This document shows, piece after piece, positions 9,512 to 21,689 of a stretch of 64,000 bases of DNA; the first letter of the stretch is position 1; each line of letters begins with the position of its first letter. Source of the stretch: Geothrix fermentans DSM 14018 (lineage in GTDB: Bacteria > Acidobacteriota > Holophagae > Holophagales > Holophagaceae); NCBI RefSeq assembly GCF_000428885.1, contig NZ_AUAU01000005.1:62001-126000 (forward strand). The letters run 5' to 3'. The notes below the pieces were generated by a model. That model did not search any database, had not been told where the DNA came from, and saw only the letters and a list, made by a program, of their open reading frames with translations. The position numbers and the translations under genes were made by a program.

Positions 9512-12500
9512 ATGACCGACCCGCGCCCGGATCCCCTGATGCCGCCTCCCGGCTCCGGTGGGAAGGGGAGCGACTGGACCGCCGCCGGCCCGGAGCCGGA
9601 CCCCGAGGCCACCTGGCTCGGGCCGATGGGCGCAACCCCGCGCAGTTCCGGCGGGCCGTCTTCCGGGCTGAGCCATGAAGAGCTGCTGGCCCGCTTCCCC
9701 CTGCCCCGGGAGGGGCGCTACGAGGCCCTGGAGGTCATCGCCGAAGGGGGCATGGGCGTGGTCTACCAGGCCTTCGACCGCCAGCTCCAGCGCACGGTGG
9801 CCATCAAGCTCCTCAAGCGCCTGGACCCGGAGGACACGGAGCGCTTCCTGCGGGAGGCGCGGGTGCAGGCCCAGGTGGAGCATCCGAACATCTGTCACAT
9901 CTTCGAGGTCGGCGAGGCCAGCGGCCACCCCTACCTCGTCATGCAGTTCGTGGACGGTCCGACCCTCCGCGAGGCCTCTGGCAGCCTCGACCTGCGGTCC
10001 AAGGTGGAGGTCATCCTCCAGACCGCCGAGGCCCTCCACGCCTGCCACCGGGCGGGCATCGTCCACCGGGACGTGAAGCCCGGCAACGTGATGCTCCAGA
10101 AGACCGACCAGGGCCTGCACGCCTACCTCATGGACTTCGGGGTGGCCCGCGACCTCGATGCCGTCTCGCACACCTACACCCACGCCATCATGGGCACCCC
10201 CATGTACCTGAGCCCCGAGCAGGCCCTGGGGCGCGCCGACAAGGTGGACCGCCGCTCGGACGTCTATGCCCTCGGCACGCTCCTCTACGAGTGCGTGACG
10301 GGCGCTCCCCCCTTCCGGGCGACGACGCCGCTGGGCCTCCTGAGGAGCATCGCCGAGGACGAGCCGCCGCCGCCCTCGCGCCTCGCGCCGGGACTCCCGC
10401 GGGATCTCCAGACCATCATCCTCAAGGCCCTGGAGAAGGAGCCGGACCGGCGCTACGACTCCGCCCGCGCCTTCGGCGAGGACCTCCGGCGCTTCCTGGA
10501 CGGCGATCCGATCCACGCGCGGCGCCCCTCCCTGCTCTACCGCGCGGACCGCCTCCTGCGCCGCAACCGCCCGGCGGCCATCCTGCTGACCTGCTTCCTC
10601 CTGGCCGCGGTCTACGGCCTCTTCGCGGCCCTGCGGGCGCGCTCCCAGGCCCGCTTCGCCCAGCAGCTGGCCCAGGAGGTGGAACGCCTCAACAGCCGCA
10701 TCTTCCAGGTGCGGAGCCTGCCCCGCCATCCCGCGGGCCCCGAGCTCCAGGAGGTGCGCGCCGCCCTGGCCCGGCTCCTGGAAGAGACCGGTGAGCAGGG
10801 CCGCTGGGCCCAGGGCCCCGCCCGCCTGGCCCTGGGGCGCGGCTACCTGGCCCTGGGCGACCTGGAACAGGCCCGCGCCCAGCTCGAGGCGGCCCGGAAG
10901 GCCGCGCCCCGGGATCCCGATGCCGCCCAGGCCCTGGGTACCACCCTGGCGCGCCTCTATGTGGCGGAGCTGGAGGGCCTCCACGGCCAGGCTCTGGAGG
11001 AGCGCCGCCGCGACCTGGAGCCCACGCTCCGCGGCCCCGCCCTGGTCCTCCTGCGCGAGGCCCGGGGCCGCACCCTGGAAGGCTCCGCCTACGCCGAGGG
11101 CCTCCTGGCCCTGGTGGAGGGCCGCTTCGACGAGGCGCTGCAGAAGGCGGGGGAGGCCCAGGCCCAGCAGCCCTGGTTCCCGGAGCCGTGGCTGCTGGAG
11201 GCGGAGGTCCGCAAGGAGATGGCCATCGGCCTCCTCGCCACGGGCCGCCGGGACGAGGCCCTGGCCCAGATGGACGGCCAAGGCGCGGCCCTCGCCGCCG
11301 CCCAGGACCGGGCCCGGAGCGCCCCGGAGCCCCTGGTGGAGGAAGCCCAGCGCCGCTTCGCCCTGCTGGGCCTGAAGGTGGACCAGGGCCAGGCCTCCCC
11401 GGCGGATCGCGAGTGGGCTCTGACGCCCGTCCGCGAGGCCCTGGCCCTGGATCCGGACAACTGGCGGGCCCACAGCTACGGCACGGCCATCCACCGCCGC
11501 TGGGCCGCCTACCTCCTGGCCCGTGGCCAGGACCCCAGCCCGGAGCTGGACGCCGCCGCCGAGGGCGCGGAGAAGGCCCTGGCCCTCCGTCCCGCCGAGG
11601 CGACCCTCTGGGTGAACTGGGCCACGGTGATGCGCAACCGCGCCGAGCGGGAGATGGCCCAGGGGCGCGATCCGGAGCCCTTCCTCGCCCGGGCGGAGGC
11701 CGGCCTCCAGAAGGCCCTCCTCCAGCCCCGCCTGCACGACTACCTCCTGGACGCCCTCGGCAACATCCACGCCCTGCGGGCCGAACGGCAGCTGCAGACC
11801 GGGCGGGATCCCTCGGCCGAGGTCAAGGCCGCGGCGGCGCACCTCGAGGCCGCCTCCGCCCTGCGCCCCTGGGTGGGCCACGACTTCAGCGAGGGCTCGG
11901 CCTACCAGACGCTTGCCCAGTACCAGGCCCGCACGGGCGCGGATCCCCGGGCCGCGCTGGAGGAGGCCATCCGCTGCCATCGCAAGGGGCTGGCCCTCCA
12001 GCCATCTTCGCGCCTGTCACGCCTCGGCCTGGCGGCGGCCCTCCTGGACGGCGCCGCGGCGGACCTGGACCGGGGCCGCGAGGCCACCGCGGATCTGGCC
12101 GAGGCCCGCCGGGAGATCGGTTCCGTCCTCGCCAAGGGGCCCGGCCAGCCCGACGCCCTGGCGGCCAGCGCCCGGGAGCGGATGCTCTCCGCCCGCGCGG
12201 CCCGCGACCCTGTCCTGGGCCGGGAGGCCCTGGCGCTCCAGCGGCGCGCCCTGGCCGCCGCCCCAGGGAACCCCGACCTCCAGATCGCCTCCGGGGCCCT
12301 GGCGCTGGAGGCCGCCCGCGAGCTGGGACTGCCCCTGGATGCCAACGCCGCCGCCCTCCTCCGCCGCGCCGCCGACACCCGCCCCTGGGACGCCTGGTGT
12401 CAGCTGCTGGACGCGGAGCGCCTGAAGCAGGGGGGCCAGGCCAACGCGGCCCGGGCCCTGGCGGCCAGGGCCCTCCAGCTCAACCCGACCCTGCGACGCG

Positions 12501-12526
12501 AAGCCGAGCGGAGGAAGCTGATTTGA
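9512..12526 (+). CDS. transmembrane Ser/Thr protein kinase with C-terminal TPR-like repeat region
   Basis: A PknB-type kinase of 1004 aa. After a Pro/Gly-rich leader of about 68 residues, the catalytic domain shows the glycine loop (EGGMGVVYQ), the lysine in VAIKLL, the catalytic HRDVKPGN near residue 186, DFGVA near 208 and the GTPMYLSPEQ activation segment. A single membrane helix (PAAILLTCFLLAAVYGLFAAL) lies near residues 354-374. The remaining 620 residues are Ala/Leu/Glu-rich helical repeats of TPR character that would be extracytoplasmic. Kinases of this layout are frequent in Acidobacteriota and Myxococcota. Ligand and substrates are unknown. The ATG at 9512 was chosen because the reading frame upstream overlaps the preceding gene. 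Confidence 0.9.
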   Translation: MTDPRPDPLMPPPGSGGKGSDWTAAGPEPDPEATWLGPMGATPRSSGGPSSGLSHEELLARFPLPREGRYEALEVIAEGGMGVVYQAFDRQLQRTVAIKLLKRLDPEDTERFLREARVQAQVEHPNICHIFEVGEASGHPYLVMQFVDGPTLREASGSLDLRSKVEVILQTAEALHACHRAGIVHRDVKPGNVMLQKTDQGLHAYLMDFGVARDLDAVSHTYTHAIMGTPMYLSPEQALGRADKVDRRSDVYALGTLLYECVTGAPPFRATTPLGLLRSIAEDEPPPPSRLAPGLPRDLQTIILKALEKEPDRRYDSARAFGEDLRRFLDGDPIHARRPSLLYRADRLLRRNRPAAILLTCFLLAAVYGLFAALRARSQARFAQQLAQEVERLNSRIFQVRSLPRHPAGPELQEVRAALARLLEETGEQGRWAQGPARLALGRGYLALGDLEQARAQLEAARKAAPRDPDAAQALGTTLARLYVAELEGLHGQALEERRRDLEPTLRGPALVLLREARGRTLEGSAYAEGLLALVEGRFDEALQKAGEAQAQQPWFPEPWLLEAEVRKEMAIGLLATGRRDEALAQMDGQGAALAAAQDRARSAPEPLVEEAQRRFALLGLKVDQGQASPADREWALTPVREALALDPDNWRAHSYGTAIHRRWAAYLLARGQDPSPELDAAAEGAEKALALRPAEATLWVNWATVMRNRAEREMAQGRDPEPFLARAEAGLQKALLQPRLHDYLLDALGNIHALRAERQLQTGRDPSAEVKAAAAHLEAASALRPWVGHDFSEGSAYQTLAQYQARTGADPRAALEEAIRCHRKGLALQPSSRLSRLGLAAALLDGAAADLDRGREATADLAEARREIGSVLAKGPGQPDALAASARERMLSARAARDPVLGREALALQRRALAAAPGNPDLQIASGALALEAARELGLPLDANAAALLRRAADTRPWDAWCQLLDAERLKQGGQANAARALAARALQLNPTLRREAERRKLI

Positions 12527-12614
12527 AAGGGTTTGAATCGTATTAAACAAAATACAGAAGAAAATTTTAGTGTATTGATATCACATCTACATCATCATGG
12601 AGCCGAGGTGTTCC
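12527..12614 (+). promoter_or_regulatory. AT-rich island upstream of clpB, probable promoter region
   Basis: A short stretch that is strikingly A+T-rich against its surroundings (TATTAAACAAAATACAG, GAAAATTTTAGTGTATTGAT). It separates the kinase gene from clpB and ends in GAGGTG a few bases before the clpB ATG. A heat-shock or housekeeping promoter is expected here, but I cannot assign one pair of -35/-10 boxes with confidence, and no CIRCE inverted repeat is present. Confidence 0.4.
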
Positions 12615-15188
<2,574 letters not shown>

Positions 15189-15260
15189 CCGCCCTCGCCC
15201 GGCAGCCGCTCACCCGGCGCTCCGCTTGGGTTCACGGGCCGGGCCTGCTCCCCCGCGAAC

Positions 15261-15308
15261 GGACGCGCCACTGGCGCGTCCTCCCACTCGGCCAGGCTGC
15301 GCCTGGCC
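15261..15308. repeat. two adjacent perfect palindromes between the clpB 3' copies
   Basis: The first palindrome is GGACGCGCCA followed, after one base, by its exact reverse complement (15261-15281). The second is GGCCAGGC-TGC-GCCTGGCC (15290-15308). No T-run follows either, so they do not look like Rho-independent terminators; the paired arrangement is like REP/BIME-type extragenic elements. They fill most of the 138-bp spacer between the end of clpB and its partial copy. Confidence 0.65.
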
Positions 15309-15326
15309 TCGCGGAGCGGGTCCCGC

Positions 15327-15494
15327 GGCTTCGACCCCCACTACGGCACCCGTCCGCTGAAGCGGCTCATCCAGCAGGCCGTGGTCAATCCCCTGTCCCG
15401 CCTCATCCTCCAGGGCCAGCTCCAGCCCGGCGGCCGGGCTCTGCTCTCGGTCCGTGAAGGCCAGTTCCTCGTCGAGGCCGAGGCCGTCCAGTAG
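15327..15494 (+). pseudogene. duplicated 3' end of clpB (orphan fragment, no start)
   Basis: 168 bp that repeat positions 15021-15188, from GGCTTCGACC through the TAG stop, with six differences. Five of these change an amino acid (Ala to Thr, Ser to Ala, Asp to Glu, Leu to Phe, Ile to Val) and one is silent. The copy encodes only the last 55 residues of ClpB, has no start codon or ribosome binding site in frame and is followed within 90 bases by the HD-GYP gene. It is a direct tandem copy with a 306-bp period. The rest of 15189-15581 holds the palindromes listed separately and the upstream region of the HD-GYP gene. Confidence 0.9.
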
Positions 15495-15581
15495 GGGGGC
15501 CTGGGCAAAAAAGGCCATACCCATGCAATACTTGGCCTTGTCCTGGTCCTGTCCGATGAAGACCGGGTACGTGGAGCCGGA

Positions 15582-17006
15582 GTGACTCTGACCCCCCCCA
15601 TTTCCATCCTCATCGTGGACGACGAAGCGGACCTGCGGAACCTCCTGGTCGAGGCTTTGACGGACCAGGGCTACGATGCGCACGGGGCGGAGGACGGGGC
15701 CCGGGCCCTGGACCTGGTGCGCGCCAGGCACTTCCCGGTGGTCTTCACGGACCTGAACATGCCCGGGGGACTGTCGGGCCTGGAACTGCTGCGGGCCATC
15801 CACGAGGAGGATCCCCGCACCCTCGGCATCCTCATGACCGGCTACGCCACCACGGAATCCGCCATCCAGGCCCTCAAGCGCGGTGCCTACGACTTCATCC
15901 AGAAGCCCTTCAAGCTGGTGGAGATCGAAGCCGGCCTGGAGCGGGCCCTGGAGCACTACCGCCTGCTGCGGGAGAACGAGGAGTACCAGCAGAACCTGGA
16001 GCGCATGGTGGAGGCCCGCACCCAGGAGATCCTGGGCCTGAAGAACGACATCGAGCGGCTCTTCGAGGGCTTCGTGAACGCCTCCGTGACCGCCATCGAG
16101 GCCCGCGATCCCAGCACCTCTGGCCACTCCAGCCGCGTGGCCGAGCTCACCGTGGGCCTGGCGGAGGCGGTCAACGAGACGCCCAACGGCCCCTACGGCG
16201 GCATCCGCTTCACCCCGGTCCAGATCCGCGAGATCCGCTACGCCAGCCTGCTTCACGACTTCGGCAAGGTGGGGGTCCGGGTGAAGGCCAAGAAGCTTCC
16301 CCAGGAGCGCCTGGACAGCCTCTACCAGCGCCTCCACCAGCGTTCCATCGAGTCCCTGCGGGACCGGATCCTCGAGGCCTGGACCAAGGGGCGGACCTTC
16401 GACCAGGACCAGCTCGAGGCCCTGCTGCTCCACCAGGAGGAGGAGACCCGCCGCATCATGGAGCTCGTGCGGCAGAGCAACGAGCCCACCGTCCTGCCCC
16501 AGGAGGTGGCCTCGGAGCTGGACACGCTGGAGGACCTCACCTACCAGCACTGGAGCGGGGACCGCCACGCCCTCTTCGCGCCCGGCGACCTGGACCTCCT
16601 GCGGATCCCCAAGGGCAGCCTGTCCAACGAGGAGCGCTCCGAGATCGAGAGCCACGTCACCCACACCTACCGGTTCCTCACCCAGATCCCGTGGACGGCG
16701 GAGCTGGCGGGCGTGCCGGACATCGCCTACGCGCACCACGAGCGCATGAACGGGCGCGGCTACCCGAGGCGCCTGAAGGAGCCGGACATCCCGGTGCAGA
16801 GCCGGCTCATGGCCGTGGCCGACGTCTACGACGCCCTCACCGCCGCGGACCGCCCCTACAAGGCCGCCGTGAGCCTGGAGCGCAGCCTGGAGATCCTGGA
16901 CCAGGAGGTCCGCGTGAACCTCCTGGACAAGGAGTCCCTCCGCATCTTCATCGAGGCCCGGATCTACGAGCGCACCATGGTCCGAGGGAGGACCTTCGTC
17001 TCATGA
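15582..17006 (+). CDS. response regulator with HD-GYP domain (probable c-di-GMP phosphodiesterase)
   Basis: A 474-residue two-domain signalling protein. The N-terminal receiver domain has the acidic pair VDDEAD, the phospho-acceptor in FTDLNMPGG and the lysine in QKPFK. A linker helix follows (ENEEYQQNLERMVEA). The HD-GYP domain has LLHDFGKVGV near residue 223 and HHERMNGRGYP near residue 385. Such domains hydrolyse c-di-GMP using a di- or tri-metal centre. The HD and GYP motifs are about 160 residues apart, much further than in typical members, because of a helical insertion. The GTG start at 15582 follows GGAG; the protein begins directly at the receiver strand. The cognate kinase is not in the window. 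Confidence 0.9.
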   Translation: MTLTPPISILIVDDEADLRNLLVEALTDQGYDAHGAEDGARALDLVRARHFPVVFTDLNMPGGLSGLELLRAIHEEDPRTLGILMTGYATTESAIQALKRGAYDFIQKPFKLVEIEAGLERALEHYRLLRENEEYQQNLERMVEARTQEILGLKNDIERLFEGFVNASVTAIEARDPSTSGHSSRVAELTVGLAEAVNETPNGPYGGIRFTPVQIREIRYASLLHDFGKVGVRVKAKKLPQERLDSLYQRLHQRSIESLRDRILEAWTKGRTFDQDQLEALLLHQEEETRRIMELVRQSNEPTVLPQEVASELDTLEDLTYQHWSGDRHALFAPGDLDLLRIPKGSLSNEERSEIESHVTHTYRFLTQIPWTAELAGVPDIAYAHHERMNGRGYPRRLKEPDIPVQSRLMAVADVYDALTAADRPYKAAVSLERSLEILDQEVRVNLLDKESLRIFIEARIYERTMVRGRTFVS

Positions 17007-17037
17007 CCTGGGCCCGCCCCCGGGGTAAGGTGGGGGG

Positions 17038-18048
17038 ATGACCAGTCCGCACGAGCTTCTCTGGACCGGCTTCCGCGGCCTCGACGCCCCGGAGGTGGAC
17101 CTTCCGTTCACGCCGGGCGCCCTCATCCTCTTCGCCCGGAACCTGGATCCCGACCCGGAGTCCGGCCCCGCCCGCTGCCGGGCCCTCATCGACGGCCTCC
17201 AGGCGCGCTTCGGAGCAGGGCTGCCCCTGGCCGTGGCCCTGGACCAGGAGGGCGGGCCCGTGAGCCGCCTGCGGCCCTGGGTGGGCACCACGCCGCCCCT
17301 CCGAACGATCTGGACCGGCGGCGGCGCCCAGGCCTGCGGGGCCTGGGGCCGCCTCTGGGGCGAGGGGCTCCGCCTGCTGGGCTTCAACGTGGACTTCGCC
17401 CCGGTGGTGGACCTCTGGGACGGCCACCCGGACGCGGGCATCGGGGACCGGGCCGCCAGCGCCGATCCCGCGGAGGTCGCCGCCGCCGCTGGAGCCTTCC
17501 TCCACGGCCTGGAATCCACAGGCGTCCGGGGCTGCCTCAAGCACTTCCCCGGCTTGGGCGGCACCACCCTGGACAGCCACCTGGGCCTGCCCGCCCTCGA
17601 CGCGGCGTCCCAGGTCGACCGCAACGCCGCCGCCTTCATCCCCCTGGCCCACCCGGACCGCCTGGTGATGGTGGCCCACCTGCGCACGCCCGCCTCGGCC
17701 CCCCTGCCCGCCAGCCTGCACCGGGGCTCCGTGGCCGGGAACCCCTGGGGCATCCAGGGCCGCTTCCTGCCCGATGATCTGGAGATGGGCGGCTGCGCGG
17801 ACTGGACCTGGGACGAGCGGGTGCGCCTCTCCCTGGAGGCCGGCCACCAGTGGCTGCTGGTCTGCCAGAGTCCCGAGGGTTGGACCGCCTGCGCCGATGC
17901 GGCCGGCCGCCTCCCGGAATCCCTGTGGGGGGCGCCCGTGCAGGCCGCCCGGACCCTGCGGCGCCACCTCCCCCCCTCGCCGCCCTTCGAGCCCGGGGCG
18001 TGGGACGCCTGGCTCAAGCGGCTCCGGAGCGCTGCCGAGAAGAGCTGA
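17038..18048 (+). CDS. glycoside hydrolase family 3 protein, NagZ-like beta-N-acetylhexosaminidase
   Basis: A 336-residue GH3 hydrolase of the NagZ type, which removes N-acetylglucosamine from cell-wall fragments during peptidoglycan recycling. The substrate-binding segment ALDQEGGPVSRL, the KHFPGLG...DSH motif holding the Asp-His acid/base dyad, and the nucleophile region LPDDLEMGG are all present. The usual second His of KHFPGHG is replaced by Leu. It is of normal NagZ length, with no signal peptide, so probably cytoplasmic. It sits between two c-di-GMP-related regulators and overlaps the next gene by one base (TGATG). Confidence 0.85.
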   Translation: MTSPHELLWTGFRGLDAPEVDLPFTPGALILFARNLDPDPESGPARCRALIDGLQARFGAGLPLAVALDQEGGPVSRLRPWVGTTPPLRTIWTGGGAQACGAWGRLWGEGLRLLGFNVDFAPVVDLWDGHPDAGIGDRAASADPAEVAAAAGAFLHGLESTGVRGCLKHFPGLGGTTLDSHLGLPALDAASQVDRNAAAFIPLAHPDRLVMVAHLRTPASAPLPASLHRGSVAGNPWGIQGRFLPDDLEMGGCADWTWDERVRLSLEAGHQWLLVCQSPEGWTACADAAGRLPESLWGAPVQAARTLRRHLPPSPPFEPGAWDAWLKRLRSAAEKS

Positions 18049-18968
18049 TGGCCTCCCGCGTCCTCATCGTCGATGACAACGCCACGATCCGCAACGAGAT
18101 CAAGGCGGTCCTCCTTCGCGACGGCGGGTTCACGCACTTCCTGGAGGCGGCCGACGGCCTCACCGCCTTCAAGGTCATCATGGAGACGCCGCCGGACCTG
18201 GTGCTCTGCGACCTGGTGATGCCGGGCTTCGACGGGCTGAAGTTCCTGGGCCTCAAGGCCAGCCGCAAGGAGCTGGAGCAGATCCCCGTCATCATGCTCA
18301 CGGCCGAGGACGACCTGGACCGCAAGGCCGAGATCCTGGCCCGGGGCGCCTCGGACTACGTCACCAAGCCCTTCCACGAGAAGGAGCTGCTGGCCCGGGT
18401 GCGCATCCACACCAAGCTCAAGCGGCTCCAGGATGAACTCCGGGAGATGAACGCCCGCCTGGAGGCCCTGTCCGTGACCGACGCGCTCACGGGGCTGGCC
18501 AACCGGCGCCTCCTCGTCTCCCGGCTGGAGGAGGAGGTGCGGCGGGCCCGCCGCACCCGGGCCCCCCTGGCGGTGATCATGATCGACATCGACCACTTCA
18601 AGGAGGTGAACGACACCCATGGCCACGCCATGGGCGACGTGGTGCTGCGCAACATCGGGACCATGCTGAACGCCAGCCTCCGGACCACGGACCTGGCGGC
18701 GCGCTATGGCGGCGAAGAGCTCACCCTGGTGCTGCCCTACACCGACGGCCCGGCCGCCATCCAGGTCGCGGAGCAGCTGCGGCAGAAGTTTGCCGCCCTG
18801 GATCACCTCCTGGGCGACGCCACCATCCGGAAGACCGTCAGCATGGGCGTCTCCGCCCGCGCAGGCCAGGCCGCGATGCCCGATGCGGAGGGCCTCCTCA
18901 ACAAGGCCGACGAAGCCCTCTACCGTGCCAAGCAGGGCGGCCGGAACCGCGTGGAGATGGCGGAATAG
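18048..18968 (+). CDS. response regulator diguanylate cyclase (REC-GGDEF, PleD/WspR-like)
   Basis: A 306-residue cytoplasmic regulator. The receiver domain shows LIVDDNA, the phospho-acceptor Asp in LCDLVMPGFDG and TKPF. The GGDEF domain follows from about residue 135 (DALTGLANRRLL) with the active site RYGGEEL. An RTTD inhibitory site sits five residues before the GGEEL motif, so product feedback is likely. It makes c-di-GMP and so opposes the HD-GYP regulator encoded 1 kb upstream. The ATG at 18048 overlaps the preceding stop by one base, giving the first strand ASRVLIVDD at the N-terminus. Confidence 0.94.
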   Translation: MASRVLIVDDNATIRNEIKAVLLRDGGFTHFLEAADGLTAFKVIMETPPDLVLCDLVMPGFDGLKFLGLKASRKELEQIPVIMLTAEDDLDRKAEILARGASDYVTKPFHEKELLARVRIHTKLKRLQDELREMNARLEALSVTDALTGLANRRLLVSRLEEEVRRARRTRAPLAVIMIDIDHFKEVNDTHGHAMGDVVLRNIGTMLNASLRTTDLAARYGGEELTLVLPYTDGPAAIQVAEQLRQKFAALDHLLGDATIRKTVSMGVSARAGQAAMPDAEGLLNKADEALYRAKQGGRNRVEMAE

Positions 18969-19085
18969 CTTTTGGCTATCGGCTATCAGCTGTCGCCTGT
19001 CAGCTAAAAGCAGACGCGGCCCGGAGGGCCGCATCCATTTCCACTGAGAGCCGATAACTGATAGCTGACAGCTGACAGCCGACAG
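18969..19085. repeat. inverted array of 7-bp repeats around a G+C-rich hairpin, between convergent genes
   Basis: The left arm (18975-19005) is a run of heptamers such as TATCGGC, TATCAGC and TGTCAGC. The right arm (19046-19085) holds the same heptamers on the other strand (TAGCTGA, CAGCTGA, CAGCCGA). Between them lies a perfect hairpin, GCGGCCC-GGA-GGGCCGC (19016-19032). The whole spans the space between the convergent diguanylate cyclase and metK genes, so it may stop transcription from both sides. Similar degenerate heptamer runs recur in intergenic DNA of some Acidobacteriota and Deltaproteobacteria; this is from memory. Confidence 0.7.
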
Positions 19086-20228
<1,143 letters not shown>

Positions 20229-20412
20229 GCCCGACTCCTCGGAACCCCTCCAAACATCTGCCCGGAGGAAACAATGAGTATATCGTGGAGGCCCCAGCGC
20301 ATACACCTTTCGGATGACGCGGGAAACCTTGCCATGGCCTAGCCTGGGGGACTAAGGTTGGATGTTTCCATCCCCGAAGCGCTTGTCCCTTGCCCCCTTA
20401 GTGGAGGAACCC

Positions 20413-21546
20413 ATGACCCTCTTCCGTCGCCCGACGCTGGCCCTCGCCTTGATGGCCGCGTCCATCCTGATGGTGTCCACCGCCTGCAAGCGGGAGGACC
20501 CGCAGATCCGGGAGCTGACCCAGAAGGCCGCCGAGGCTGACAAGGCCGGCCAGCAGCTGAACCAGGCCGGCAGCGAGCAGCAGAAGAAGCTGGCCCAGGC
20601 CGGCGTGAACGACATCAAGCCCAACGCCGAGACCCTCCAGCTCACGGACGAGCAGAAGAAGGCCCTCGAAGAGCGCATCAAGAACGAGAAGAACAGCTCC
20701 TACCAGGCCCTGCTCCAGGAAGTGCTGGACAAGGACAAGGAGATCAAGGACCTGAACGCCAAGCTGGCCAAGCTCAAGGCCGACCTCCCCAAGCCCGATG
20801 TGGCCAAGCCCAATGACAGCCACTACGGCATGGCCATGCGCTTCCTCAAGAAGAAGGGCGTGCCCGAGGCCGAGGCCAAGAAGCTGGTGAGCCGCGTGGC
20901 CATCATGGAGAAGCTGGCCCCGGGCTTCGAGGTCTACCACTTCTACGCCAACGGCACCTACGGCACCTGGGTGGCTCAGGGCCACGCCAAGATCACGCCC
21001 AACGACCTGATGCGCCAGGAGCGCGAGAAGATCGAGGGCGAGCGCGACGAGGCCGTCGCCCAGAACGAGAAGCTGCAGGAGGAGGTCACCGACCTCGAGA
21101 GCCAGAAGCAGAAGATCACAGAGGAGATCGCCGGCCTCCAGACCGAGCGGGCCAACCTCATCGAGGAGCGCACCAAGCTCCAGGCCGACAACACCGCCCA
21201 GCTGGCCAAGCTCAACTCGCTGCACTACGTCGTCGGCAACCGCGACACCCTGAAGGCCGAGGGCGTCATCGAGATCCCCGTCTTCGCCAAGGACCGGGCC
21301 GGCAAGAACTGGCGCGACGAGGTCTTCACCCAGAGCCTGGACCTCCGCTCCGGCAAGACCATCACCATCAAGGCCTCGGACGTGGGCCTCAAGAAGATCG
21401 GCAAGGTGAACGTGGTGCCCGGCTCGTATCTGAAGGATGAGCACTACCGCCTCACCATCAGCCCGGACAAGCAGACGGCCACCGTGGAGCTCATCACCGT
21501 GAGCCGCTTCAAGAACGACAAGGTCGTCTTCGCCGTCACCGACTGA
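20413..21546 (+). CDS. coiled-coil lipoprotein of unknown function
   Basis: A 377-residue predicted lipoprotein: positively charged start, hydrophobic segment LALALMAASILMVSTAC and a Cys suited to lipidation. The mature part is dominated by Lys/Glu/Gln/Ala heptads in two blocks (about residues 20-120 and 195-270), predicted to form long coiled coils. A compact region lies between them (SHYGMAMRFLKKKGV...FYANGTYGTW), and a C-terminal beta-rich domain follows. No family name can be given. The ATG at 20413 follows GGAGG. It is transcribed divergently from metK and ends just before a strong terminator. Confidence 0.8.
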   Translation: MTLFRRPTLALALMAASILMVSTACKREDPQIRELTQKAAEADKAGQQLNQAGSEQQKKLAQAGVNDIKPNAETLQLTDEQKKALEERIKNEKNSSYQALLQEVLDKDKEIKDLNAKLAKLKADLPKPDVAKPNDSHYGMAMRFLKKKGVPEAEAKKLVSRVAIMEKLAPGFEVYHFYANGTYGTWVAQGHAKITPNDLMRQEREKIEGERDEAVAQNEKLQEEVTDLESQKQKITEEIAGLQTERANLIEERTKLQADNTAQLAKLNSLHYVVGNRDTLKAEGVIEIPVFAKDRAGKNWRDEVFTQSLDLRSGKTITIKASDVGLKKIGKVNVVPGSYLKDEHYRLTISPDKQTATVELITVSRFKNDKVVFAVTD

Positions 21547-21572
21547 TCCGCAGCCAACCTACCCGGAGTCAA

Positions 21573-21603
21573 GCGGGGCCCCCTCGGGGGCCTCGCCTTT
21601 TAT
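21573..21603 (+). terminator. Rho-independent terminator after the coiled-coil lipoprotein gene
   Basis: A long G+C-rich stem (GCGGGGCCCCC / GGGGGCCTCGC, short TC loop) is followed by CTTTTAT. It lies 27 bases after the lipoprotein stop codon and before the lipase gene, so the two are separate transcription units. Confidence 0.85.
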
Positions 21604-21689
21604 GTGGCATTTCCCGTTCGGGCCGCCTATTGTCATCAAACCAATCCTCGTCCTCGAAACCTTTCCAACCACACCCATGAGGTGACGCG

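Noticed and set aside
15327..15494. Second clpB-like gene
   Set aside because: Only the last 55 codons are present, with no start or ribosome site.
18969..19085. CRISPR array
   Set aside because: Repeat units are 7 bp with no spacers and are arranged as an inverted array; no cas genes are in the window.
20229..20412. SAM riboswitch in the metK leader
   Set aside because: No SAM-I, SAM-II or SAH aptamer core could be recognised by eye; only a possible -10 box is present. A covariance-model search would settle it.
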